Of a stretch of 64,000 nt of DNA, positions 45,398-64,000 are shown in pieces (position 1 is the first letter of the stretch; the number at the start of each line of letters is the position of its first letter). The stretch is from contig JAUJYZ010001014.1 of the NCBI GenBank assembly GCA_033675265.1, positions 105,001-169,000 on the forward strand, read 5' to 3'. The position numbers and the translations under genes were made by a program. The notes beneath the pieces were generated by a model. That model searched no databases and was not told where the DNA came from. It saw nothing but the letters and a program-made list of their open reading frames with translations. Origin of the DNA: Actinostola sp. cb2023. Lineage: Eukaryota > Cnidaria > Anthozoa > Actiniaria > Actinostolidae.

Positions 45398-48300
45398 CTG
45401 AAGATGAAGACAAAACTAATAAATAAGTTACGACATATGACCAAACTAGCTTCAATAGACCTTTTTACCGATACGGCGGCCATTTTGGATTCTATTGTTT
45501 TGGCTAAAACATTATGGGATGCCCAGGGTGCAAATGACCCAAAAACTGTAGAGAGTGGAGTCGCGCCAATATATTATTTTTCTATGTCACTCTAGCCATA
45601 GTGTTGTGTGACTTACTATCTACATGTGTTGTGTATTGTTGTATAATTTTGTACAAATTCATTGCTTTAAATGAGGTTTTCGTAGTTTTTCAAGGCCAAA
45701 TGGTTACTAGCTTGCACCCTGGGCATCCCATAATTTCTTCATAATTCAAGATGGCCGCCGTATCGGTAAAAAGGTCTATTGTAATCTCTAGAAATAGCCA
45801 AAACAGACTGAAATGATGCAAACTCCACAATACAAAGAAAATGCCTGTAATCAATCTGAATTAGGCTAACAAAATGCATCTCCTACAGTAAAAACCCGCG
45901 AGTAAGAACCTAGTTTTCCCAAGTTAGCCTAAACAGGTTCTTATATAAATGGTACTTAGCACAAATTGAGGCTATTTAGGTTCTTAAATAGGTTCTTACT
46001 TTCTAAAGAAAAAAAATACATTGTAGCTAATAGAATTTAGTGGTATTCAGCCTGTATTCCTTATAATATAACATCTGCATACCATCAACATTGGCATTTA
46101 CATTGTATTGAATTGGAGTACTGTAATAAGGCACCTGTGTCTCCAAAAATGTTGATCTATCTTATTCACCCAAGTGTACACATCTTTTTATATAGATTTT
46201 AGAAAATAAGAACCTGTTTCAAATTTTAGGCTAAACAGGTTCTTGTATAGAGGGGGTATAACTGGCAAATTTTAGCCTAACAGGTTCTTAAAAACTAGGT
46301 TCTTACTCGCGGGTTTTTACTGTATCTCACCTGTGTGAACAGAGAACGAATGTCGTCATTTTTGTAGTTATTCCGCATGCATACAGCAATATCATTGAGT
46401 GCTTCGTGGTAGTTACCAAGCTCTAGCAGAGCTTTAGCTCGACGATATGCAGTTTTGGTTAGAAGGTTAGATGCTTTGGGGTTATCTGAGATACAAAATA
46501 GAACACTATTAAATACAAATGTGTTAACCCTTTGACACCCAGAGATTTTTGAGTTTTTTAGCGATTTTCTGGACCTAATCACGCCATAGGAAATTTCGAT
46601 TCCATATAAGGGGTTTCCATGGAAATCTTGACAGTTCTGAAAGCCCACGGGCTCAGGTTCTGACGTAATCTTTCTCTTTTGGTGAATCTCCTCGAGGAAC
46701 GGCATCTCGTAGCTACTAGGATCGGTCAATTTTGCATTTTTAGAGTGTTTATAGCCATTATTCACCACAGAAGCCCCCAGGACAGCATCATTAAGCTTGA
46801 CTGGTGTGGTAGAGACCGTTCTCCTGGAAGAACTCAGGAGTTTAGATACGAATTCACGAACAGATTTCGACTTTGCCGTTTGGAAATTCAAAATGGCGGA
46901 CTCAATTGTGAAATCGTCTCTCTGGTCTTTCTGTGGTGGATTCCAGGACCTACAAAGGCATTTTTGGCGACTTTGGACTTGTAAAGAATGCAACCGGTGC
47001 AATATTTTGCCTGTAGGACCGAGTGGCTCGACACTCTATATATTCTTAAAAGAGGGATTTTCGGGGGAGATCTATGCCGAAATTCCCGGATGTTTCCCGG
47101 CATCCTTTTCGGGCGTGCAGAAGGAAAACACGTGTTAGCGAAAGTGGTCCTAAGGAAATGGCTATTGTTCGGCGAGTTAAGGAAAAGAGAGGGCAAAATT
47201 CACGACTATATCAAGAAGAGAGATGGAAGTTTGCTGAGAAAGTGGCGTTTTGTTTCGCAAGGATGTATTTTGGAAGAAAATCCAAGTCAAATGTCGTTCA
47301 TTTTCGAGGTGTAAAATTGCGTCAAAAACACGCATTTTTGATTTTTATGGCAAACAAATTGAACTAATGCCCAGAAATCGGACCTGTAAGTCAGTTTACT
47401 TGAGGTTAAAATATGAAGAGTTATCTAGTTGTCACTAATAACTGGCCATGAGATCGATGTTACGAAAATTCAGAAAGTTAGAATTTTTCAAAGCAGTATC
47501 GATTTTTACGGGCGGTTTCGGGCGCCGTGGGAGTCAAAGGGTTAAGGTCAGGCGGGACACACTAGGCAACATGTCGCAGCGACACAATGTGTGGACAGGT
47601 CGCAGCGACATTTCCCTTCGTGTGACATGCAGGTTTTATGTAAAATTCTTGTCCCAGCAACAGAATTTTGTCCCAGCGACAAGTCGCATGAATTTAAACT
47701 GGTTTGAATTTGTGCGTAAGATAAGTGAAAGTGACATGTTTCAGAAGCAGTGCACACGAAACGGTTTGTCGCAGAGACCTCTCGCTACGACTTGTCGCCT
47801 AGTGTGTCCCGACCTTTAAAGTGAGCATGGGTAAAGTCAGAACAGGTGGCCGGTGTTTAAGTCCAGTTTCTGTAGCATGAAGCGACTAGGAGTACTGCTA
47901 CTCCCCCTGGACTGGAATCTAGTTGATTGTTGCTTTTAAGGTTTGTGGCAAACATCTCTCAATAGAAAGAATACTGATGACGACAAGCTCTAGAATGATT
48001 TATAAACCTTTACCTTCCATGCATCTAGCAATAGCTTGGGTACAGTCCATAAATGCTGCCGACCAGTCATTAATTTTGAGGTATGCTTGAGCCCTGTTAC
48101 TGTAGAGTGCCGCAGGAGTAACCCACCTTGAAACAAACAACACATCAATGTTACTGTAGTCTTATGAAAACCAACATTGACTAGCAATGTGGGATAAATG
48201 AGGTTAAAAGTCTGAGCATGTGCAGTAGATATTCCATAGTCATTTTACCATTTCCAGTGTTCACTGCCTTCTTTTTTTTTCTCTTTCTCTGCTGGGGGAC

Positions 48301-51300
48301 AAACATCTAATGCTTTGGTGTAGAATTCTATGGCCTCTAAATAGTCATCAGTCTTGAACTTGTCGTTACCAATGTCCTTGAGACGGACAGCTTGGTCGGC
48401 ATCTAATGTGTGAAGGAACTCGCGTGGAGTTCTGTTGAATAATACTTCTTCTTTTTTCCACAGCCTGTGAGAGTTTAGTGATGTTAGAGGGCTTTGTGAG
48501 GTATTAGGAGGGGGGTATACATGTAGGTATAATCTACTTTTTTACTATCATCATTACCACTACCAACCAGATATCATCATAATCGTCACTACATGTACAT
48601 GACCACCACTACCAGCAGCACTACCACCATCATCAACGCTACCACCACCACCAGCAGCACTACCACCATCATCAACGTTACCACCACCACCACCATCAGC
48701 ACTACCACCATCATCAACGCTACCACCACCAGCACTACCACCATCATCAATGCTACCACCACCACCAGCAGCACTACCACCATCATCAATGCTACCACCA
48801 CCACAAGCAGCACTACCATTATCATCAATGCTACCACCACTACCAGCAGCACTACCACCATCATCAACGCTACCACCACCACCACTACCATTATCATCAA
48901 TGCTACCACCACTACCAGCAGCACTACCACCATCATCAACGTTACCACCACCACCAGCAGCACTACCACCATCAACAACGCTACCACCACCACCAGCAGC
49001 ACTACCATTATCATCAACGCTACCACCACCACCAGCAGCACTACCACCATCATCAACGCTACCACCACCACCAGCAGCACTACCACCATCATCAATGCTA
49101 CCACCACCACCAGCAGCACTACCACCATCATCAACGCTACCACCACCACCAGCAGCACTACCACCATCAACAACGCTACCACCACCACCAGCAGCACTAC
49201 CATTATCATCAACGCTACCACCACCACCAGCAGCACTACCACCATCAACAACGCTACCACCCACCACCAGCAGCACTACCATTATCATCAATGCTACCAC
49301 CACCACCAGCAGCACTACCACCCATCATCAATGCTACCACCACCACCAGCAGCACTACCATTATCATCAATGCTACCACCACCACCAGCAGCACTACCAC
49401 CATCATCAACGCTACCACCACCACCAGCAGCACTACCATTATCATCAATGCTACCACCACCACCAGCAGCACTACCACCATCATCAACGCTACCACCACC
49501 ACCACTACCATTATCATCAATGCTACCACCACCACCAGCAGCACTACCACCATCATCAACGCTACCACCACCACCAGCAGCACTACCATTATCATCAATG
49601 CTACCACCACCACCAGCAGCACTACCACCATCATCAATGCTACCACCACCACCACCAGCACTACCATTATCATCAATGCTACCACCACCACCAGCAGCAC
49701 TACCACCATCATCAACGCTACCACCACCACCACCACTACCATTATCATCAATGCTACCACCACCACCAGCAGCACTACCACCATCATCAATGCTACCACC
49801 ACCACCAGCAGCACTACCATTATCATCAATGCTACCACCACTACCAGCAGCACTACCATTATCATCAACGCTACCACCACCACCAGCAGCACTACCACCA
49901 TCATCAACGCTACCACCACCACCAGCAGCACTACCATTATCAACGCTACCACCACCACCAGCAGCACTACACCATCATCAACGCTACCACCACCACCAGC
50001 AGCACTACCATTATCATCAATGCTACCACCACTACCAGCAGCACTACCACCATCATCAACGCTACCACCACCATGACCAACCAGCATCATCAACGCTACC
50101 ACCACCATCGCCATCATCATTACCTTCACTACTACCACAATCACCATCATTACTACTACATGTACCACCATCATCATTACCACCATCATCACCACTACCA
50201 CCATCATCACCATCACTACCATCATCACCACCACCACCATCATTATCATCACTACCACCATCATCGCCATCACTACTACCACAACCATCATTGTTGCCAT
50301 CATCTCTTGTTCAGTTTACCTTGAAGATCCTCTGTTGAAGCCTTGTTTGAGTGCCTTGCAATAACCATGCTAAAAATATGATGAAAACATGGCATGAGTG
50401 ACTTTCTGAACAAAGTCATTTAGTATACTTGTAACACTCGAGATACACATGACGCACATTGTAAGTAGTCATGTATTCAATCCATAATTAAAAATAAAAA
50501 AAATGTATTCTTTCCACATTGCAGAATAAGGGGCAGATGTGTTCAGACGCGTTCAAGGCACAAAACATTGTAGAAATATGGTAGAACACAGATTTTCAAA
50601 AACGTCAAAATTTGCAAGTGTGCAGCCGTGTGTCAGACAAGTTTTAGACCATTGTGACAAGTATTGATTTAGGTTCGCAAAGGATTACTGGGTAAAATGT
50701 AAATACTTTACTGTATCTCTGAGCTATTATAAACTTACGTCGTCCACATAGAAGTGTGAGAGTAGCATTAATGTTCTTGGGTTAATGCCACAAAGGATTA
50801 CTTGGGTTGCACATTCTGAACTTGAATCGACAAGGCGTGCTATGGTTTTCAAAACAGCTTCTCGAACCTGGAGAACAACGAGTCTTTCAGTTACATTTGT
50901 AGTTATAGCTAAACTACGTCACGCGTGACCAGTAATTTGAACATTTGAAATTAGCATTTCAAATAACGGCTTGAACATTTCAAAGTCCAATGCAATCTCC
51001 TACGTACAAGACCACTAAATATTTTCTCAAAAACGTTCATCAAATTAAAATTAAATTGGATGAAAATTAGTGCCAGCTAAGCCTACATACTCTGCAATCA
51101 CAACAGCCTGAGTAAACAGATATCTGATACTTTTTTTCTTATACCGGTAGATATATTCGTGGATATTAGATTTTTCTGTCTGAATGTTCGAGACTCGAGT
51201 CTAGACTTCAAAACTTCATTAATTTTGAATGTTCAGATTTACTGGTCATGCGTGACGTAGATTACATGTACAAATGTAGCTGTAAATTGCTACAAAGAAA

Positions 51301-54300
51301 TTAAGAGGTTGTGGATAATAATAATAATAGTTGTGGATATTAATAATAATAATAATAGTTGTGGATAATAATAATAATAATAGTTGTGGATAATAATAAT
51401 AATAATAGTTGTGGATAATAATAATAATAATAATAGTTGTGGATAATAATAATAATAATAGTTGTGGATAATAATAATAATAATAGTTGTGGATAATAAT
51501 AATAATAATAGTTGTGGATAATAATAATAATAGTTGTGGATAATAATAATAATAATAATAGTTGTGGATAATAATAATAATAGTTGTGGATAATAATAAT
51601 AATAATAGTTGTGGATAATAATAATAATAATAGTTGTAGATAATAATAATAATAATAATAATAACAAGAGAGAAGATGTGAGAAGAGACAGAGTGAAGAC
51701 ATCATTGATGCAGTATTTTCAAATGAACACATTTACATGTACATGTACAATGTACCTCACTATCCTGGGAGAATACAAACATGGCAAGGGTCTGGAGGAT
51801 TTTCTGTTGATCATAACAAGACAGAAAGTTTTAATACCTGCATTGTTTGATTGCTCAGCAAACATTACGCCATTACCTTACTGTTGCGAATAGCCTCCAG
51901 GGGTGTCCCTCCAACAGCAGATAGTTGAAGGCTGACAGTGGTGAAGCCAAGGTAGAGATCACGATCAGGAATACTCACTACGGAGACAACAACATAAACA
52001 TTTGTGAACATTTCTCAACTAAAAGCAAATATTAAAAGACTCTCTCATAAAGCAGGGAAATGGTGTGCCCTGACTCCAAGGGTACTGAGGTCACTGCCCA
52101 ACCTCCAGGGTATTCAAAGTAACACTGTTGTCATTATGGATCCACCATGTCTGACCAGTTCATGAGCATTTGGCTAGTCTAGGTTCATTTGGCTAGTCTA
52201 CACTGTACCAAGAACCCTTAGTCAACAAATTCAATGAACAAATTTCCAATGTCTCTACTGACTTGATACGCTATAACAGTGCCAGCGTATTACTGTTCTC
52301 ATACTGTACCTCCATATTCTAAGTATTTGACAATGTTATAGTTATGTTACTGTACATGTCTCTACTGACTTGATATGCTATAACAGTGCCAGCTTATTAA
52401 CTGTTCTCATACTGTACATGTACCTCCATATTCTAAGTATTTGACAATGTTATAGTTCTCAACCAACTTCCGTGCTATTTCGTGGTTACAGCAGAGGGTA
52501 CTTATCACCCTTAGCGACATGTCAATCATCTCAAGTTCCCCTTGCAGGATAGCTGGTGTCTTGATCCACTTTACAAGTGCCTGTAAACAATTGAGTATTA
52601 ACTGTGAGAAATCAAAGGCTGTTGGCCAATTTGTGGATTACCACCTCCTTTCCCCAAAGTTGCGAGCCTGAGATGCACTTCAGTGGCAACGTGATCTGAA
52701 AGTTTACAGCCGAGTGAGTGAGTGATCTCTATAACTCGTGAATTACATAATCCATGAGATAAAAACTAGTTAGTAAGAGTGCTTCTTTTTGGAAATATTA
52801 TAATGTATGCATGCAAATCAAACTGTACCCTTTGCAATTTTGGTGCATATTTTATGCTTATTTATCTCACTTTCATGGGAAACTGTAGAGTTAAATGATA
52901 TTCTTAGAACCTAAATAAACCCATACCTTGGATATCACTTTGTCCTCAAACACTAACTTTCTGTGTCGGTCATTTTGTTCTGCAATCTGAAACGATAAAG
53001 TGGAACATTTTGTACATGGAGTTACAGAGCAAAAATAGGGGTCCTTCAGGGTTGCAGCTAAGGATGTTTACTAGCAAATATTCAGCCGACGATCCCTCTT
53101 TCTCAGCCAGTGAATTTCTCCGGCAGCTGGTGCTTAGCAACAACCCTGGTCCTTACAAGAACAAGCTAAGAGACAGATCTCTGTTCAAAAGCTACATTCT
53201 CCTCTAGCCAATTTGAATTCCAAAGGAGAATTTGGATATTGATCACACTTATGACACAGACACCTCAAGGACATGTATATTCCTCTTACCTTCAGTATAA
53301 CTTGAGCAGAGGCAGTCTGTACCTTTTTACTCCACCTCATTATAACATGATATGAAGCATCATGCCTGCCGACATACTTGGTCCCCTCAAAATGCACTGT
53401 GTCGACATAAACTTCCCGAAGTCGTTCAAGTTCGTCAATCTGATACTGCTCTAAGCCCTGTTTGTAAGCTTTGACATGCATCTTTTGGCAGTTGTCTTTC
53501 AGTATATACTGCCCAAGCTTGGATAGTCCGTTAGCAAATATGACTCTTTCACGTGCTTCGAGACTGTTACTGCAAAGGGAAGCAAGTCCGTGAACGGCAG
53601 GGAAACAGGTCATTATATCGTTCCTCCCATCAATAAATTCCATAAATAATTCCACAGTATCAGTCTCCACAAGTGTTTTAGTAAAGTGATCAACCTTCCT
53701 TGAAAAGTCTACTACAGCTTTGAGTACGGTAAGACCACAGTAATAAACTATTTTCCAAGGGACACTTTTGCAGATGCTCTCATCTGGGATACGGAGTTGC
53801 AAGATACGTTGAAGGACTTTGAGTAGATTGCACTGAAAGAGAATGCGTCCAAGAGATGGAAGGGAGTCCAGACATTCTCCGATCTGAAACACAAGGGACG
53901 AGAATGCTAGAACTTGTAGATCTGAATATGTGTGTTGTATCAGGAATTATCAAATATTGGTGAGGTAATGCATGTGAGCTCTAATTGGCTGGCTACTGTA
54001 TTTATATCAGCAAGCCCACACAATATATTAATAATAATAATTATAATCATCATCATCACTATCATCATTCATACTTATCATATTCATTAATAATTCATGA
54101 GGAAAACACAATAGAAATCACAACCGTGGAAGAGCTTGTATTTCTGAAACAAAATCGTCTTGATTTGCATAGACTTTAACTTTGATTTTCTCGTCCAAAC
54201 TTACTGGTATATTGAAAATTATTATAGCAGAACATGATTTTATACATTATCGTATGGCCGCTCATATTGTATACTTATCATCATCATTGAAAAGTATTAT

Positions 54301-55536
54301 ATAAATGTAGTATATAAGTGTAAAAGCTGTTTTATTGCTCCTTCATGACTTCATTATAATGGCATTCCTTGAGAAGATCTACAAACTTCTAGATAACTGA
54401 AGTAATGTTTTATTATATTATGCTTCTACATGTATGATCTTTATTTTAATATTGAATAGAGATAAGAGTTCAATTATACCTAACATCAGCTTTAAGCATT
54501 AAAAAATACACTACATAACTGAGGTAGAGTTGTAAATCATTTGATGCATGGTATCAGAACTCACAAATCACAAAAGAATACCGCCAATTCTTTCTACTAC
54601 AATAGACTTTATTGGACACCTAGCAAAATTAGCATTGGTCTGACTGTTTTATTGTAAATTCTCTAATCTAGTATACATTTGTATTAAAGGGAAGGTTTCA
54701 AAGGGAGATATCTTGCTATAAGTTGAACAGCAAGAGTTGGTCCTCGGAGTTTCCTGTTGACCTTGATGGCTTGATATGGATCAAAACAATGTCAAGTGAA
54801 AGTCAAAACTAAAAACATTCCATCCTTTTATGAAATATGATTGCTTTCGATCGAAAGTCCAAAAAGTCTTTCAGAATCCCCCATTCAAAGACGATTTGTA
54901 TTTCTTCAATTGTAAAAGCAATCGCAGATCATAGAACCCGTGAGCGATCGTAGTGTGAGTGTGAGTGTGAGTCCCAAACTATTTGTGTCGAATTCGAAGT
55001 ATTTTGAGAGCACGAGGTGACATGCTTCACGACCATCGTGAATAAACAAGAAACTAGAAAGCTAAAACTCACCAACTATTTTAATCAGGAATTTACAAGG
55101 AGCCCTTACGTGTTCTTATACCTAACTCAAGGGTACGATTCAAAGTGTCTCTTTACTTAGAAACCTAAGCACATGTCATGAGATATTTTGAGAACTTGTT
55201 TATTTCACACCTCACTTGAGATGTGTGAAATCGAAAAGCAACACAAAAACACGACCTATAACAACTGTTCTTCGTCATGACAATAACACAACAGCTGATA
55301 CTCACTTTAGTTTCGTTAAAATTCTCCAAGAACTTCACGATCTCAGTGAGAGCCTTGTACTGTGCGTACTGTAGTTTTTCGTTTCGTCCAAGAGCGAGTT
55401 GCACGGCTTCGAGGGGGCTTTCGCCTCCGCTTATGAAGAGGAAGAATCGAGCTGTTTTCTTCTTTCTTCCCTTTTCAGAACCTTTACGGGTGTCTAAGAT
55501 ATCTTTTATAATTGAATCCACTTCGGATTTCTCCAT
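45215..55536 (-). CDS. ARM-like / TPR / MYND zinc-finger protein (11 exons, 662 residues)
   Basis: Exons in order of transcription: 55536-55306, 53883-53290, 52986-52927, 52580-52424, 51977-51877, 50867-50739, 50369-50320, 48464-48249, 48126-48014, 46485-46331, 45397-45215 (TAA). All introns are GT-AG, phases agree and the total is exactly 663 codons. Residues 1-440 are helical with Leu-rich armadillo/HEAT-like character. TPRs lie at about 466-498, 517-545 and 560-590, and a MYND finger at 619-658. The TPR set carries K470, N474, N523, K561 and R565, matching the five carboxylate-clamp residues that HOP-type co-chaperones use to hold the EEVD tail of HSP90/HSP70. The N-terminus (EKSEVDSIIKDILDTRKGSE, GESPLEAVQLALGRNEKLQY) is not one I can name. 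I infer a cytosolic co-chaperone or assembly adaptor; the symbol is left empty because no orthologue is certain. Confidence 0.9.
45453..45781. mobile_element. MITE-like element, CAATAGACCTTTTTACCG termini
   Basis: CAATAGACCTTTTTACCGAT then ACGGCGGCCAT at the left is inverted at the right end (GGCCGCCGTATCGG, AAAAAGGTCTATTG). A second inner pair, ATGGGATGCCCAGGGTGCAA and its inverse, lies inside. It is in the last intron of the - strand gene. Confidence 0.8.
45884..46324. mobile_element. MITE-like element, TACAGTAAAAACCCGCGAG termini
   Basis: The left end TACAGTAAAAACCCGCGAGT then AAGAACCTAG is inverted exactly at the right end, and GGCTAAACAGGTTCTTA words repeat inside. On the - strand the element begins at intron position +7, directly after the GTGAGA donor of the third TPR exon. 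Confidence 0.85.
46331..48464 (-). CDS. TPR exons (exons 8-10)
   Basis: Exon 8 (48464-48249) encodes RLKDIGNDKFKTDDYLEAIE then FYTKALDVCPP (TPR1). Exon 9 (48126-48014) encodes AALYSNRAQAYLKINDWSAA (TPR2). Exon 10 (46485-46331) encodes LTKTAYRRAKALLELGNYHE (TPR3). The clamp residues K-x3-N, N and K-x3-R are all in the canonical positions. A Lys-rich loop (KEKKKEGSEHWKWW) separates TPR1 and TPR2 and is longer than usual. Confidence 0.92.
46528..47541 (-). mobile_element. piggyBac-like non-autonomous element, copy 2
   Basis: A 1,014-base block flanked by TTAA (46524-46527 and 47542-47545), starting CCCTTTGACACCC and ending GAGTCAAAGGG. It is a close inverted copy of 9617-10629 except for diverged outermost bases. 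It sits in the intron between exons 10 and 9 of the - strand gene. Confidence 0.75.
47546..47815. mobile_element. Second TTAA element abutting the first
   Basis: Starts GGTCAGGCGGGACACACTAG and ends CTAGTGTGTCCCGACCT, flanked by TTAA on the left (47542-47545, shared with the neighbouring element) and TTAA on the right (47816-47819). Interior words GTCGCAGCGACA and CAGCGACAAGTCGC are palindromic. It is 270 bases with no coding capacity. Confidence 0.75.
48600..50290. repeat. CCACCACCAGCAGCACTACCA compound minisatellite
   Basis: About 1.7 kb of blocks such as GCTACCACCACCACCAGCAG, CACTACCACCATCATCAA and CACTACCATTATCATCAA alternate, mostly with a period near 42 bases. It lies in intron 7 of the - strand gene. 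On the transcribed strand it reads GGTGGTGGTAGC, which opens Gly/Val/Asp-rich frames up to 349 codons; on the other strand a 581-codon Thr/Pro/Ser frame stays open. None is a gene. Confidence 0.96.
50320..53883 (-). CDS. Armadillo/HEAT-like exons (exons 2-7)
   Basis: Exon 2 (53883-53290, 198 codons) carries helices such as LGRILFQCNLLKVLQRILQL and MTCFPAVHGLASLCSNSLEA. Exons 3-7 (52986-52927, 52580-52424, 51977-51877, 50867-50739, 50369-50320) continue with LVKWIKTPAILQGELEMIDM, LEAIRNSK and AVLKTIARLVDSSSECATQV. Regular pairs of amphipathic helices suggest an armadillo-like solenoid, but the match to any named family is not clear. Confidence 0.88.
50890..51286. mobile_element. MITE-like element, CTACGTCACGCGTGACCAG arms
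   Basis: TTACATTTGTAGTTATAGCT then CTACGTCACGCGTGACCAGT on the left are matched by CTGGTCATGCGTGACGTAG and ACAAATGTAGCTGTAA on the right. It lies in intron 5 of the - strand gene. Confidence 0.7.
51300..51665. repeat. AATAAT/AGTTGTGGAT minisatellite
   Basis: About 15 copies of AGTTGTGGATAATAATAATA with variable numbers of AAT, giving unit lengths of about 20-27 bases. Confidence 0.95.
52249..52456. repeat. 107-bp tandem duplication covering an exon end and its splice donor
   Basis: ATGTCTCTACTGACTTGATA at 52249 recurs at 52356, and the following sequence through TACCTCCATATTCTAAGTAT then TTGACAATGTTATAGTT is also doubled. The right copy contains the true 3' end and donor of exon 4 (52424). 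The left copy (about 52310-52345) is a decoy exon end with its own donor but no acceptor. Confidence 0.85.
53893..55305. other. Intron 1 of the ARM/TPR/MYND gene
   Basis: A 1.4-kb AT-rich intron. It holds a short ATC-rich run (54035-54075) and GTGAGTGTGAGT repeats (54954-54972); nothing else is recognised. Confidence 0.6.
55306..55536 (-). CDS. First coding exon of the ARM/TPR/MYND gene
   Basis: Starts at the ATG (55536) and encodes 77 residues beginning MEKSEVDSIIKDILDTRKGS, with a basic stretch EKGRKKKTAR and then GGESPLEAVQLALGRNEKLQ. The donor GTGAGT follows ENFNETK. It has no signal peptide or membrane segment. Confidence 0.88.
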
Positions 55537-62974
<7,438 letters not shown>

Positions 62975-64000
62975 ACCATCAATATATGTTTTTACGCAAG
63001 GAATGCCTTGAATGCCATAATCTGGCTGTTATGGGAATATTGGGGGACATCACAATTTAGGACTGCTAAATTTGTCCTTGTGCATAAATGTGTAGTACTC
63101 AAGTCTCGATAATACAAAATTATTTGGGAAATTAGTAGAACCCTGTTGAGAACATTTTCTGCCAAAAACGTTTTTACCATGCATTAATATTTCATTTGGA
63201 AATTACACAACACATACAGTATTGCCACCTTTACCACCATTTCCGTGACTACAGACCTGTGTACTTTCAAGACCACTCCATCGATAGTCACCTAAACGGC
63301 AGAAAGGTGGCCACTTGAATCACCCAGTAATACTTTTTCACATTCAGCTCTCTTTGTCCGGACGCCCATCTGAGCCAGACACCTCTCTAAGACAGACACG
63401 ATCCCCTGCACTAATTTTGGGCGGTCAGTTGTTTAGTGTCCAAAGGGAGTCCATATATGGAATTGAATGGAATTGATTATATTCATAGTATCATCCCATT
63501 GTAATATAATTTCTTTTAAATCACAGTTTCCAATCGATTTCCAATCAGAATGTCCAATATTCTACTTTCAGTCAGAGTCTGACATTATAGTACAACTTTA
63601 TTTACTCAATTATAGATTATTAGATCCATTATGGAAGGCAAGCTTACATGTATAAGGCTGGAATGCATTTATACATGCAACCTTAGTTTATCCATACATG
63701 TATACATCTCATAGGCCGTCCTTTTTTTCTGTCTCGTCTTTTACTAGTTTCACACCGACTATAGGAAAACTTTAAGAATCAGTTTGAAAATTTGACAATG
63801 TTATTAATTTTGAACTGTCTCGAGAGTTTTCTGGTGTACCTAACCAAGTCATGTAAATGTCCCATAAGCCTGGTTTTTCTTCTAATGCAAGGACTACTTC
63901 ACACAAGCATATGGTATAGAACTTGTGAAACAATTTTGAACCTTATGTGTCGGACCCATTAGTAGAATAGAGCCTCTTATGCTTGCATTGGTAGAGGAAT
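62975..64000. other. Region downstream of GABARAP
   Basis: It contains the GABARAP 3' untranslated region; no canonical AATAAA was spotted. A fragment reading CAGCTCTCTTTGTCCGGACG then ACCTCTCTAAGACAGACAC at about 63344-63400 resembles the degraded element at 19955-20200. No further gene is recognised. Confidence 0.5.

Noticed and set aside
48593..50338. 581- and 524-codon Thr/Pro/His-rich frames and Gly-rich antisense frames
   Set aside because: All are the CCACCAGCAGCACTA array translated in different frames, with no non-repeat domain or splice support.

Overview
The window looks like a piece of an invertebrate animal genome, probably a marine non-bilaterian such as a cnidarian or sponge. 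The evidence is many small GT-AG exons, protein families shared by animals, and a very high load of tandem repeats and small foldback (MITE-like) transposons. The phylum is an inference; no marker here settles it. No prokaryotic signal, rRNA, tRNA or CRISPR array was seen.

Three protein-coding genes can be built exon by exon with consistent reading phase. (1) A + strand FHAD1 orthologue (FHA domain plus long coiled coil) runs from 8408 to 42073 in 34 coding exons, about 1,512 residues. Its only phase conflict is inside exon 3. (2) A - strand gene runs from 55536 to 45215 in 11 exons and encodes 662 residues: an N-terminal helical (armadillo-like) region, three TPRs with all five residues of an HSP90/HSP70 carboxylate clamp, and a C-terminal MYND zinc finger. 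(3) A + strand GABARAP gene (ATG8 family) runs from 56562 to 62974 in three exons and encodes 118 residues. Genes 2 and 3 diverge from a shared region of about 1 kb, which has a CCAAT box next to a TCACGTGA E-box close to the GABARAP start.

Layout: 1-8.4 kb is non-coding and repeat-rich. 8.4-42.1 kb is FHAD1, whose introns are swollen by tandem arrays: a 39-bp array over about 3.6 kb, a 67-bp array of about 50 units, an 11-12 bp purine-rich array, a 21-bp pyrimidine array, a 24/31-bp array, and pure CCTT and TTTC runs. 42.1-45.2 kb is a gene-poor gap with a 77-bp tandem repeat and two foldback elements. 45.2-55.5 kb is the ARM/TPR/MYND gene, with MITEs and a CCACCA-type array in its introns. 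55.5-63 kb is the promoter region and GABARAP, whose long first intron holds nested foldback elements. 63-64 kb has no gene seen.

The best leads are a roughly 260-bp insert splitting the 39-bp array that carries a hammerhead-ribozyme-like core, a satellite that appears to have expanded inside a MITE, two piggyBac-like (TTAA) elements in opposite orientation about 37 kb apart, and the chaperone-clamp plus MYND architecture.
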